Source: Polaribacter sp. (lineage in GTDB: Bacteria; Bacteroidota; Bacteroidia; Flavobacteriales; Flavobacteriaceae). Taken from it: a DNA stretch of 64,000 bases. The notes beneath the pieces are model-generated. The model saw only the letters and a program-made list of their open reading frames with translations, did no database searches and was not told the DNA's origin. Shown one piece after another: positions 9,077 through 16,655 of this stretch. The position numbers and the translations under genes are program-made. The stretch covers positions 62,001 through 126,000 of the forward strand of contig NZ_JAHEHX010000001.1 of the NCBI RefSeq assembly GCF_024639685.1, in the 5' to 3' direction. The number at the start of each line of letters is the position of its first letter. The first letter of the stretch is position 1.

Positions 9077-9628
9077 TTACTGTGCTAAAACTTTAAAATC
9101 ATCTATCATATATGCTCCATCTAAAGTACTGTCATTACCTGAACCTGTTACTTTAAAACCTACATAAAGTGTACCTGTGTACGTAGATAAATCTACTAAA
9201 CCAGAATCTTTAAATGCATACCAAGAATCACTTGGTACAGGTAAATTTGCAGAAACTGGTTGCCAAATTTCGGCTGTAACATTAGAGCCATCATAATCCG
9301 TAGAAACAAACAATTCTAACGTATTATCTACAGAATCTAAGTGATGTTGTGCTACCTGAAAGTTTAAAAACTCGTTAGTTTGTGAGTCCATGTCTATACC
9401 AGGAGATATTAACCAACCAATATTTACATCATCTCCAGATCTAAATGTACTAAACTCTGCATAACCATTTCCACTAAAAACTTGCTCTGACCATAATTCG
9501 CTATCTTCTTCTGCGAAGTTAGTCCAACCTGGAAAGTTAAAAGTAGAATTGTCTTCACCAGAATCAAAATCTTCTTCTACAACCACACTAAAATTGTTAA
9601 TATCTAATGGTGTACATTTAGAAGCTTT
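9077..9628 (-). pseudogene. N-terminally truncated choice-of-anchor J domain protein
   Basis: The intact part encodes a beta-sandwich domain of the choice-of-anchor J type, typical of secreted flavobacterial proteins: EEDFDSG, FPGWTNFAEE, WLISPGIDM, YVGFKVTGSG and the terminal YMIDDFKVLAQ. The nearest start is a GTG at 9586, but homologous-looking sequence (CTPLDINNFSVVVEEDF) continues upstream of it. The frame closes at 9656 without an ATG or signal peptide. Family members usually have several hundred residues and an export signal, so the front of the gene is missing. It meets the tail of an opposite-strand gene near 9605-9630. Expression is doubtful. Confidence 0.65.
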
Positions 9629-9700
9629 TCTTATGGTGGTTATACTGGAGGATATTTAGATCACTATCCTGTTTATATGTATTTAATTAAAGAAAAATAA
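9608..9700 (+). pseudogene. C-terminal remnant, possibly of an endonuclease/exonuclease/phosphatase family protein
   Basis: The forward frame reads SFSYGGYTGGYLDHYPVYMY and then a short lysine-rich end before TAA at 9698. LDHYPV resembles the SDHYPV catalytic-histidine motif near the C-terminus of the EEP superfamily (DNase I-like). There is no start, and an in-frame stop at 9605 precedes it. The upstream part overlaps the reverse-strand remnant, as expected at a deletion joint. The family assignment rests on one short motif and is tentative. Confidence 0.4.
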
Positions 9701-9725
9701 TTAAAATCAGAGTTTATAAAAATAG

Positions 9726-9759
9726 AAAAACCCACAACTTTTTTAGTTGTGGGTTTTTT
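9726..9759. terminator. Bidirectional intrinsic terminator
   Basis: AAAAACCCACAAC and GTTGTGGGTTTTT form a perfect stem with a loop at 9739-9745, flanked by A and T runs on both sides. It can serve the forward EEP remnant and the minus-strand rng gene. Confidence 0.85.
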
Positions 9760-9786
9760 GATAAAAAATTATTGCCTTATTATATT

Positions 9787-11337
9787 TTAATTTTGCTGTT
9801 TAGCAGCGTTAAATTTATAATATAAATATGTGTAAGCATCTCTAGGTATAATTGTAATCCACTTTTTGTGTTTTAAGTACCACTTAAAACGAACTGAATT
9901 TACTCCTTTAGTTAAATAAGCAGCAATAAAAGGATGAATATGTAATTGAATCTTCTTATTGGTTGATTTGCTGCGCTCTAATTTAGAAATGAATTTTTCT
10001 AAATCAGCCTCTATTTTATCTAATAAAACAATAGGAGCTTCTACTTGACCATCTTTATTCGGATTTGGCTCGGTAGTTTTTATACTTAACTCAGGTCTAA
10101 CCCTTTGTCTTGTAATTTGCACTAACCCAAATTTAGTTGGTGGTAAAATTTTGTGTTTTGTTCTGTCTAAAGCCATTTGCTCTTTCAGATGCTGAAATAA
10201 TTTATTTCTATTTTCAGCTTTATGCATATCAATAAAATCAACTACTATAATACCACCCATGTCACGCAATTGTAATTGACGTGCAATTTCTGTGGCAGAA
10301 ATTAAGTTTACTTCTAATGCTGTATCTTCTTGAGAACCTGCTTTGTTAGATCTGTTTCCGCTATTAACATCAATAACGTGTAAAGCTTCTGTATGCTCTA
10401 TAACTAAATAGGCACCTTTGCTCATAGAAACTGTTTTTCCAAACGACGTTTTAATTTGTCTTTCTATTCCATATTTTTCAAAAATTGGAATTGTAGAATT
10501 GTGAAGTTTTACAATCTTTTCTTTTTCGGGATAAATTTCTTGTAAATACTCTTTTATTTCTACGTTAAGGGTCTCATCATTTGTTACAATATTAGTGAAA
10601 GATTCATTCATAACATCTCTTAAAATAGATGATGCTCTGTTTAACTCGCTTAAAATTTTTGTTGGAGTGTTTGTGTTTGGTATTCTCTTACACATTGTCT
10701 TCCAACGCTCTAAGGAATTTTGTAAATCTTTATCTAATTCTGCAACTTTTTTACCTTCAGCAACAGTTCTTAAAATAACACCAAACCCTTTAGGTTTAAT
10801 GCTTTTTGCTAATCTTTTTAAACGTTCTTTTTCTTTCGGGTCTTCTATTTTTTGTGAAACAGAAACTCTATTCGAAAAAGGAACTAAAACCAAAAATCTA
10901 CCTGCTATAGATAACTCAGAACTTAATCTAGGTCCTTTTGTAGAAATGGGTTCTTTTACTATTTGTACTAAAAGGTTTTGACCTGTTTTTAATACATCTT
11001 TAATACTACCGTCTTTGTTGATGTCTACTTCCTTTCGGAAGTTTTTTAAAGTGAATTCTTTATACCTACCTGTGCTTACTTTCTTAATGAATGTATTTAA
11101 TGAATTTACTTGCGCCCCTAAATCGTGGTAGTGCAGAAACCCGTCTTTTGGGTAACCAACATTCACGAAGGAAGCGTTTAAGCCCGTTAACACCTTTCCT
11201 ATTTTGGCTAAAAAAATATCGCCAACAGAGAATTTATTATCGGTTGTTTCATTATTTAATTCAATAAGTTTTCCATCTCTTAATAAGGCAAAATCAATAT
11301 CAGATGAATTTGTTCGAATTATTAATTCTGTTTTCAT
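9787..11337 (-). CDS. rng: Ribonuclease E/G family protein (RNase G-like)
   Basis: An endoribonuclease for rRNA maturation and mRNA decay, acting in the cytoplasm. At 516 residues it is RNase G-sized and lacks the long RNase E scaffold tail. It has an N-terminal S1-like RNA-binding region (VGDIFLAKIGKVLTGLNASF, GFLHYHDL). The DNase I-like catalytic region contains HVIDVNSG and GGIIVVDFIDM, giving the two metal-binding aspartates, and then QITRQRVRPEL. It follows the bS22-like and HU genes on the same strand after a 147-base gap that can fold into hairpins. Confidence 0.94.
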   Translation of the reverse strand: MKTELIIRTNSSDIDFALLRDGKLIELNNETTDNKFSVGDIFLAKIGKVLTGLNASFVNVGYPKDGFLHYHDLGAQVNSLNTFIKKVSTGRYKEFTLKNFRKEVDINKDGSIKDVLKTGQNLLVQIVKEPISTKGPRLSSELSIAGRFLVLVPFSNRVSVSQKIEDPKEKERLKRLAKSIKPKGFGVILRTVAEGKKVAELDKDLQNSLERWKTMCKRIPNTNTPTKILSELNRASSILRDVMNESFTNIVTNDETLNVEIKEYLQEIYPEKEKIVKLHNSTIPIFEKYGIERQIKTSFGKTVSMSKGAYLVIEHTEALHVIDVNSGNRSNKAGSQEDTALEVNLISATEIARQLQLRDMGGIIVVDFIDMHKAENRNKLFQHLKEQMALDRTKHKILPPTKFGLVQITRQRVRPELSIKTTEPNPNKDGQVEAPIVLLDKIEADLEKFISKLERSKSTNKKIQLHIHPFIAAYLTKGVNSVRFKWYLKHKKWITIIPRDAYTYLYYKFNAAKQQN

Positions 11338-11484
11338 ACTGAACTGGTTTTAACACTGTACATTTTTTGTACAGATGGATTAATATTGTCAGGTATTTAT
11401 AATACCGTTTGAGGTTTGTGTAACCTCGATGTCAATGAACTTGTGTATTGTTTTTAAACAATAAACGAAAAAGTAAGCAAACGC

Positions 11485-11574
11485 TTACTTATTCTTGTGT
11501 CTATTAGCTCTAGCTCTTTTCTTTCTTTTGTGCGTAGAGATTTTAGCTCTCTTTCTTTTTTTACCACTTGGCAT
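11485..11574 (-). CDS. bS22/mS38-like (AURKAIP1/COX24 domain) small ribosomal protein
   Basis: A 29-residue, extremely basic protein: MPSGKKRKRAKISTHKRKKR followed by ARANRHKNK. Nearly half of it is lysine or arginine, and there are no acidic residues. The pattern matches the COX24_C/AURKAIP1 family of tiny proteins found across Bacteroidota, related to mitochondrial mS38 and mycobacterial bS22, which bind rRNA of the small subunit. It sits 47 bases after HU and before rng, a translation/RNA context. The ribosomal role is inferred from the family. The reading frame and ATG are clear. Confidence 0.8.
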   Translation of the reverse strand: MPSGKKRKRAKISTHKRKKRARANRHKNK

Positions 11575-11621
11575 AAATTCTAGTGTTTTGCAAACCTTTA
11601 ACGGTTTTGATTAATATTTTA

Positions 11622-11912
11622 TTATTTAACAGCTACCTTATTTTTTACTCCTTCTGTAAAAGTTTTGGCTGGTTTAAAAGCTGGTATATTATGAGCTGGA
11701 ATCTTAATAGTTGTATTTTTAGATATATTTCTACCTGTTTTCTCTGCTCTAGTTTTGATAATGAAACTACCAAAACCTCTTAAATAAACATTATTACCAC
11801 TTTCTAATGCATCCTTAACCTCAGTCATAAATGCCTCAACTGTTGCTAAAACATCTGCTTTTTCAATTCCTGATTTATCTGATATTTTTGATACGATATC
11901 TGCTTTCGTCAT
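11622..11912 (-). CDS. HU family DNA-binding protein
   Basis: A 96-residue dimeric nucleoid protein that bends DNA. It has the helix pair MTKADIVSKISDKSGI...VEAFMTEVKDALESG and the DNA-binding arm GFGSFIIKTRAEKTGRN...IPAFKPAKTF. Its last residues (TEGVKNKVAVK) follow the usual end. A consensus -7 element lies 51 bases upstream, at 11963-11970. It leads a probable transcript with the bS22-like gene and rng, divergent from mutY. Confidence 0.96.
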   Translation of the reverse strand: MTKADIVSKISDKSGIEKADVLATVEAFMTEVKDALESGNNVYLRGFGSFIIKTRAEKTGRNISKNTTIKIPAHNIPAFKPAKTFTEGVKNKVAVK

Positions 11913-11950
11913 GTTTCTATTTTTTCTGTATTCTTATTTATTTTATTTCA

Positions 11951-11971
11951 AAAATGCGGATGCAAATATAT
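11951..11971 (-). promoter_or_regulatory. Promoter of the HU gene, with block shared with rplU
   Basis: Read on the minus strand, TATATTTG (complement of 11963-11970) matches TAnnTTTG exactly. The 21 bases 11951-11971 are identical to 24933-24953 upstream of rplU, covering the -7 box and the likely start-site sequence GCATCCGCATTTT. No TTG lies at the ideal -33 spacing here. Confidence 0.6.
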
Positions 11972-12027
11972 GATAATTAATCAATTCCGAAAACATTAAG
12001 ACTTAAATTTATATGAATTTTAAAATG

Positions 12028-12035
12028 TAATTTTG
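12028..12035 (+). promoter_or_regulatory. -7 element of the mutY-ssb-gldE-gldD unit
   Basis: TAATTTTG matches TAnnTTTG and lies 18 bases before the mutY ATG, giving a very short leader. The -33 element is not clear. Confidence 0.4.
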
Positions 12036-12053
12036 TAAAACTATTTTAAAACG

Positions 12054-13097
12054 ATGAAATTTTCTAACACTATAATTTACTGGTACTTACAAAATAAAAG
12101 AGATTTGCCTTGGCGTAAAACTAAAAACCCTTATTTCATTTGGTTATCAGAAATCATGCTTCAACAAACCAGGGTTGCCCAAGGTTTGGATTATTATTTA
12201 AACTTTACAGCAACTTTCCCAACAGTTTTTGAACTTGCAAAAGCCGAAGAAAGTACAGTTTTAAAGATGTGGCAAGGCTTAGGGTATTACTCTAGAGCTA
12301 GAAATTTACATTTCTCCGCAAAAAAAATTGCCCTAGAACTTAATGGAGAGTTTCCTGACTCATTTAAAGAGATTATAAAACTTAAAGGTATTGGAGATTA
12401 TACAGCTTCTGCTATTGCGTCTATAGCATTTAATGAACCAACAGCCGTTGTAGATGGCAATGTATACAGAATACTTTCTAGGTATTTTGGTATTGATACT
12501 CCAATAAACTCGTCTAAAGGAATTAAAGAGTTTAAAGAACTTGCACAAAAATTAATTGACTCTTCACAACCCGGAACTTTTAATCAAGCAATTATGGATT
12601 TTGGCGCCATACAATGCAAACCAAAAAAACCCCTTTGTATGTTCTGCCCATTATCTGAAAGTTGTGTGGCACTTCAAAAAAACTTAATAGGTGTTTTACC
12701 TGTTAAAGAAAAAAAGATAAAAGTTAAAAAACGCTACTTTAATTACCTTGTTCTAAAAACAAAAGAAAACAAAACTATCTTATCAGAAAGAAAAGGAAAA
12801 GGAATTTGGCAAGGTTTATATCAATTTCCATTAATTGAAAGCAATAAGATTATTAATAAAGAAGAATTAATTTCATCAAAAGATTTCAATACACTTTTCT
12901 CAAATGATGTATCAATATCATTATTTAATAAAAAGGATATTGTACATAAACTATCACATCAACATTTATATACACAGTTTTGGGTAATTGAAACAGATGA
13001 AGAGAAAACTGCAAATATATCATGGAATGAAATAGAAAATTTTCCTGTACCAGTTTTAATTGCTAATTTTCTTGAAGCATATAAACTCGAAAAATAA
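12054..13097 (+). CDS. mutY: A/G-specific adenine glycosylase MutY
   Basis: A base-excision repair enzyme that removes adenine mispaired with 8-oxoguanine. The 347 residues show the catalytic Glu in SEIMLQQTRV, the helix-hairpin-helix LKGIGDYTASAIASIAF, and the catalytic Asp in AVVDGNVYR. The [4Fe-4S] cluster ligands are spaced C-x6-C-x2-C-x5-C in CKPKKPLCMFCPLSESC. The C-terminal NUDIX-like domain (ILSERKGKGIWQGLYQFP) reads 8-oxoG. It begins the conserved flavobacterial order mutY-ssb-gldE-gldD. Confidence 0.96.
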   Translation: MKFSNTIIYWYLQNKRDLPWRKTKNPYFIWLSEIMLQQTRVAQGLDYYLNFTATFPTVFELAKAEESTVLKMWQGLGYYSRARNLHFSAKKIALELNGEFPDSFKEIIKLKGIGDYTASAIASIAFNEPTAVVDGNVYRILSRYFGIDTPINSSKGIKEFKELAQKLIDSSQPGTFNQAIMDFGAIQCKPKKPLCMFCPLSESCVALQKNLIGVLPVKEKKIKVKKRYFNYLVLKTKENKTILSERKGKGIWQGLYQFPLIESNKIINKEELISSKDFNTLFSNDVSISLFNKKDIVHKLSHQHLYTQFWVIETDEEKTANISWNEIENFPVPVLIANFLEAYKLEK

Positions 13098-13110
13098 TCA
13101 TTTTTTTTAG

Positions 13111-13118
13111 TACATTTG
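13111..13118 (+). promoter_or_regulatory. -7 element upstream of ssb
   Basis: TACATTTG matches TAnnTTTG exactly and lies 19 bases before the ssb ATG. It suggests ssb can be transcribed separately from mutY. No good -33 element is visible in the T-rich stretch ahead of it. Confidence 0.45.
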
Positions 13119-13137
13119 AGTAAGAAATAAACAAGCT

Positions 13138-13572
13138 ATGGCTGGAACGATAAACAAAGTAATTTTAATAGGTAACTTAGGAGATGAAGTAAAAATGCAT
13201 TATTTTGATGATCAAAATTGTGTGGGTCGTTTTCCCATTGCCACTTCAGAAAGTTACACCAATAAACAGACAGGAGAAAAAATTACAAATACAGATTGGC
13301 ATAATATTGTAGTTAGAAATGGCCTTGCTAAGGTGTGCGAAAAATACTTAACAAAAGGAGACAAAGTTTACCTTGAAGGAAAGCTTAAAAATAAACAATG
13401 GGAACAAGATGGAATTAAACGTTATGCTACAGAAGTACAAGTAAATGAAATGACAATGCTTTCTACAAAACGAAATCCAGATTCACCTCAATCAATAACA
13501 CAACAAAATTCTATTTCTGAACCTCTTAAACCCAAAATTTCAGAAAAAGAAAATGACGATTTACCATTTTAA
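13138..13572 (+). CDS. ssb: Single-stranded DNA-binding protein
   Basis: A 144-residue OB-fold protein that coats single-stranded DNA during replication and repair. It starts MAGTINKVILIGNLGDE, has WHNIVVRNGLAKVCEKYL and GKLKNKQWEQDG in the OB domain (about 1-105), a variable linker, and the acidic protein-interaction tail ENDDLPF. It is 40 bases after mutY and 16 bases before gldE. Confidence 0.97.
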   Translation: MAGTINKVILIGNLGDEVKMHYFDDQNCVGRFPIATSESYTNKQTGEKITNTDWHNIVVRNGLAKVCEKYLTKGDKVYLEGKLKNKQWEQDGIKRYATEVQVNEMTMLSTKRNPDSPQSITQQNSISEPLKPKISEKENDDLPF

Positions 13573-13588
13573 TTAAAAAACTTTATAA

Positions 13589-14914
13589 TTGGATTCAGAT
13601 CCTGGGCCTTTACTATTACTCTCTACAATTGATCTTGGAACAATCTTAAACACAATTGCCCTTGTTTTTCTATTCATAGGCTCAGCTTTAATTTCTGGGA
13701 CTGAAGTTGCTTTTTTTTCGCTATCTCAAACAGATCTAAATAAACTTTCTGACGATAATAAAGAAGCAATCATAATTGTAACTTTATTAGAGAAACCTAG
13801 AAAACTATTGGCAACAATTTTAATAACAAATAATTTTATTAATATTTTAATTGTATTGTTATTTGCTTCTTTAGCTGAAACTTTATTTGAAGGTTTCAAC
13901 TATGAAATAGACTTATCTTATTTAACTATTTCTATTCGTTTTTTAATAGAAATAGTTTTAGTTACTTTTTTAATTTTATTATTTGGTGAAGTTTTACCTA
14001 AAGTTTATGCCTCTAGAAATGCCTTACGCTTTTCTAAAAATATGTCTAAATTTATTCATTTTGTAGATAGTCTATTAACTCCCTTTAGTCTTCCTTTAAT
14101 TTCAATAACTAAATTCATTGAAAAGAAACTAGGTAGTAAAAATTCAAACTTTTCTGTAGAAACACTATCACAAGCTTTAGAGCTTACTTCTGAAGGTGCA
14201 ACAACCAAAGACGAACAAAAAATATTAGAAGGAATTGTAAATTTTGGAAACACAGAAACTGTGCAAATTATGAAACCAAGAATAGATATTTTTGCACTTT
14301 CTAATGAAGAAGCTTATGAAAATGTTCTAACTAAAATTCTTGAAAATGGCTATTCTCGAAATCCTGTTTATAAAGAAAATATAGATAATATTATTGGAGT
14401 TTTATATGCCAAAGATTTACTGGCACATTTAAATAAGAAAAATTTTAAATGGCAATCTTTATTAAGAGAAGCCTTTTTTGTACCAGAAAACAAAAAGTTA
14501 GATGATTTATTAGACGATTTTAGAGATCGAAAAAATCATTTGGCAATAGTGGTAGACGAATATGGAGGTACAAGTGGTTTGGTTACTTTAGAAGATGTTA
14601 TTGAGGAAATTGTTGGTGATATAAACGATGAGTTTGATGATGATGACCTGCAATATTCTAAAATAGATGAAAACAATTACATATTCGAAGGCAAAACCAC
14701 CATTAAAGATTTCTGTAAAGTTTTAGATGATGAAGATGAGGAGATATTTGAAAAAGAAAAAGGTGAAAGCGAAACTTTAGCTGGTTTTATTTTAGAAATT
14801 TCTGGAAAGTTTCCTAAAAAAGGAGAAAAAATAAACTTTAAGAACTATACGTTTACTATTGAAGCGTTAGATAAAAAACGCATAAAACAAGTTAAAGCAA
14901 CAAGAAATGTATAA
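13589..14914 (+). CDS. gldE: Gliding motility-associated protein GldE (CNNM/CorC-type membrane protein)
   Basis: A 441-residue membrane protein of the hemolysin-C/CNNM superfamily that suppresses or supports GldD function in flavobacterial gliding. The likely start is TTG 13589 (MDSDPGPLLLLST), since no ATG lies nearby. A DUF21 region of four membrane helices (about 18-180) is followed by a CBS-domain pair (about 215-340, with GFLYAKDLL-like and LAIVVDEYGGTSGLVTLEDV segments). A CorC/HlyC transporter-associated domain lies at about 355-435. Its end overlaps gldD by 8 bases, supporting translational coupling. Confidence 0.92.
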   Translation: MDSDPGPLLLLSTIDLGTILNTIALVFLFIGSALISGTEVAFFSLSQTDLNKLSDDNKEAIIIVTLLEKPRKLLATILITNNFINILIVLLFASLAETLFEGFNYEIDLSYLTISIRFLIEIVLVTFLILLFGEVLPKVYASRNALRFSKNMSKFIHFVDSLLTPFSLPLISITKFIEKKLGSKNSNFSVETLSQALELTSEGATTKDEQKILEGIVNFGNTETVQIMKPRIDIFALSNEEAYENVLTKILENGYSRNPVYKENIDNIIGVLYAKDLLAHLNKKNFKWQSLLREAFFVPENKKLDDLLDDFRDRKNHLAIVVDEYGGTSGLVTLEDVIEEIVGDINDEFDDDDLQYSKIDENNYIFEGKTTIKDFCKVLDDEDEEIFEKEKGESETLAGFILEISGKFPKKGEKINFKNYTFTIEALDKKRIKQVKATRNV

Positions 14915-15479
14915 TCGATTTTTAGTAGGTTTATTTTTAAGTTTAAGTTTGGTAATAACCACATCTTGTAAAGATGACGTATTACCAAAACCTCAAGGTT
15001 ATTTGAGTTTAGAATACCCCAATAATCAATATAAAGAACTTACTGTTAAGCGTCCTTACCAATTTAAGATTCCTACACAAAGCATTATCGTTAACGAGAA
15101 AAACAATTGGTTAAAAATAAAATACCCGAACTTAAAAGCATCTATAGATATTACCTACAGACCTGTAAAAAATAATTTAGTAGAACTCTTAACTGAAGCA
15201 GAAAAATTAGTCTTTAAACATGCTGTAAAAGCAGAGCAGATAATTCCAAGAGATTTTATAAATGATGAAAACAGCGTTTATGGAAGTTTGTATGAAATTA
15301 CAGGGAATGCAGCTTCTCACTTACAATTTCATGCCACAGATAGCACAAATAATTTTATAAAAGGGTCTTTGTATTTTTATGCTAAGCCAAATTATGATTC
15401 TATTTTACCAGCAGTTGCTTACATTAAAGAAGATATTTTAAAATTGATGGAAAGTCTGGAGTGGAAAACTAATATTTAG
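14907..15479 (+). CDS. gldD: Gliding motility lipoprotein GldD
   Basis: A 190-residue lipoprotein essential for gliding in Flavobacterium johnsoniae, where gld genes support the type IX secretion/gliding machinery. The signal peptide ends LVITTS-C21, giving a lipobox cysteine. The family segments PKPQGYLSLEYP, YRPVKNNL and GSLYEITGNAASHLQFHATDS are present. It overlaps gldE by 8 bases and ends 11 bases inside the convergent moeB-like gene. Confidence 0.95.
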   Translation: MYNRFLVGLFLSLSLVITTSCKDDVLPKPQGYLSLEYPNNQYKELTVKRPYQFKIPTQSIIVNEKNNWLKIKYPNLKASIDITYRPVKNNLVELLTEAEKLVFKHAVKAEQIIPRDFINDENSVYGSLYEITGNAASHLQFHATDSTNNFIKGSLYFYAKPNYDSILPAVAYIKEDILKLMESLEWKTNI

Positions 15480-16539
15480 AAATTCCGCCAGTTAAATTCA
15501 ATACTTTTAATTCTGGATATTTTTTCTTTAGTATTTCTGTAGCTCTGTAACTGTTTAACCCTCTCTGACAGACCATCACATAGGTTTTATTAAAATCTAC
15601 AGTTATTTTTTCTGCATCAAAATTATTAATATGTATGGTTTGATTCACTTCGAAAGGCAATTTTAAATTATTTAAAACAGCAATTATCTCTAAGTTTTCA
15701 TCACCCAATTTTGATTTTAAAATTTCAGGTGAAATTTGCCAATCAAGGTTTTGGTTTGCGCAAGCTGCATCTACATAGGTCTGCATCTTAAAGATTTTTG
15801 TAATTTGTTCTTTATTAAAAATAGATTTCAACTTCATTTTTAACTGTGTGTTTTGTAAAGAATTATATATTAATAATTCATTCGTTAACGGTTTTCCAAC
15901 ACCTGTAATAATTTTTAAAACCTCATTTACTTGAGCTGTAGCAATCAATCCAACAATAGCATTTAACGTTCCTGCCTCTTCACAATTAGGAATGTCTGTA
16001 GCCATTTCAGGAAATGCATCTCTTAAATTTGCTGAATAACTTCCATCTTTTTGCAACATGTTAAAGGTAGCTACATAACCATCAAATTTATACAGAGAAC
16101 CATACACCAAAGGTTTTTGTTTAACAACACAAGCATCATTCAACAAATATTTAATTGGTAAGGAATCTGTAGCATCAACTACAATATCTACACTATCTAT
16201 CAACTTAAAAACATTGTCTTTTGTAATGGCTTCATTGGTAATTTCAACCTCTGTAAAAGGCGCTCTTTCTAGTATAAACTTACGTAAAGTGGCTGCTTTT
16301 GGTTTTTCTACATCATTTAAGGTGTAAAAAACTTGTCTGTGTAAATTAGAAATAGCAACAATATCAAAATCTACTAAATGGATTTTACCAACACCACTTG
16401 AAGCTAAATACACTGCAATTGGGCTACCTAAACCTCCACAACCCACTACCAAAACAGATGCATCTTGTAGTTTTTGTTGGCCAACTTCACCTATTTCTGA
16501 TAAAGTAATTTGACGTTTAAAAAGTTGGTTTTTATTCAT
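15469..16539 (-). CDS. moeB: HesA/MoeB/ThiF family adenylyltransferase with rhodanese domain
   Basis: It probably adenylates the C-terminal glycine of the sulfur carrier MoaD for molybdopterin synthesis. The ATP-binding loop VVGCGGLGSP is at 31-40, followed by VDFDIVAISNLHRQVFY and VDATDSLPIKYLLNDAC. The zinc site looks reduced: the usual first CxxC reads SYSANLRDAFPE and only NCEEAG remains of the second. A rhodanese-like domain (about 265-356) has the loop VCQRGLNS. Its place after mobA and moaC favours MoeB over ThiF. No moaD or moaE is in the window. Confidence 0.88.
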   Translation of the reverse strand: MNKNQLFKRQITLSEIGEVGQQKLQDASVLVVGCGGLGSPIAVYLASSGVGKIHLVDFDIVAISNLHRQVFYTLNDVEKPKAATLRKFILERAPFTEVEITNEAITKDNVFKLIDSVDIVVDATDSLPIKYLLNDACVVKQKPLVYGSLYKFDGYVATFNMLQKDGSYSANLRDAFPEMATDIPNCEEAGTLNAIVGLIATAQVNEVLKIITGVGKPLTNELLIYNSLQNTQLKMKLKSIFNKEQITKIFKMQTYVDAACANQNLDWQISPEILKSKLGDENLEIIAVLNNLKLPFEVNQTIHINNFDAEKITVDFNKTYVMVCQRGLNSYRATEILKKKYPELKVLNLTGGISKY

Positions 16540-16553
16540 TATTATTTCAAGTA

Positions 16554-16652
16554 GTTCTAGATACTATTTCTAAAGAACCGAAATCAGTCGAACTGATAAA
16601 CTCATTGTCAGTTCGAGTGTGATTTCTTTTTCAGAAATTTTGTATCGAAAAC
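16554..16652. repeat. Palindromic intergenic repeat, copy A
   Basis: An imperfect 99-base palindrome fills the gap between the moeB-like gene and mobA. Inner arms AGTCGAACTGAT (16586-16597) and TGTCAGTTCGAGTG (16606-16619) pair. The outer arms (GTTCTAGATAC... and ...TGTATCGAAAAC) are also mutually complementary. The same core and arms recur at 18250-18372 and 18686-18734. Confidence 0.8.
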
Positions 16653-16655
16653 TTG

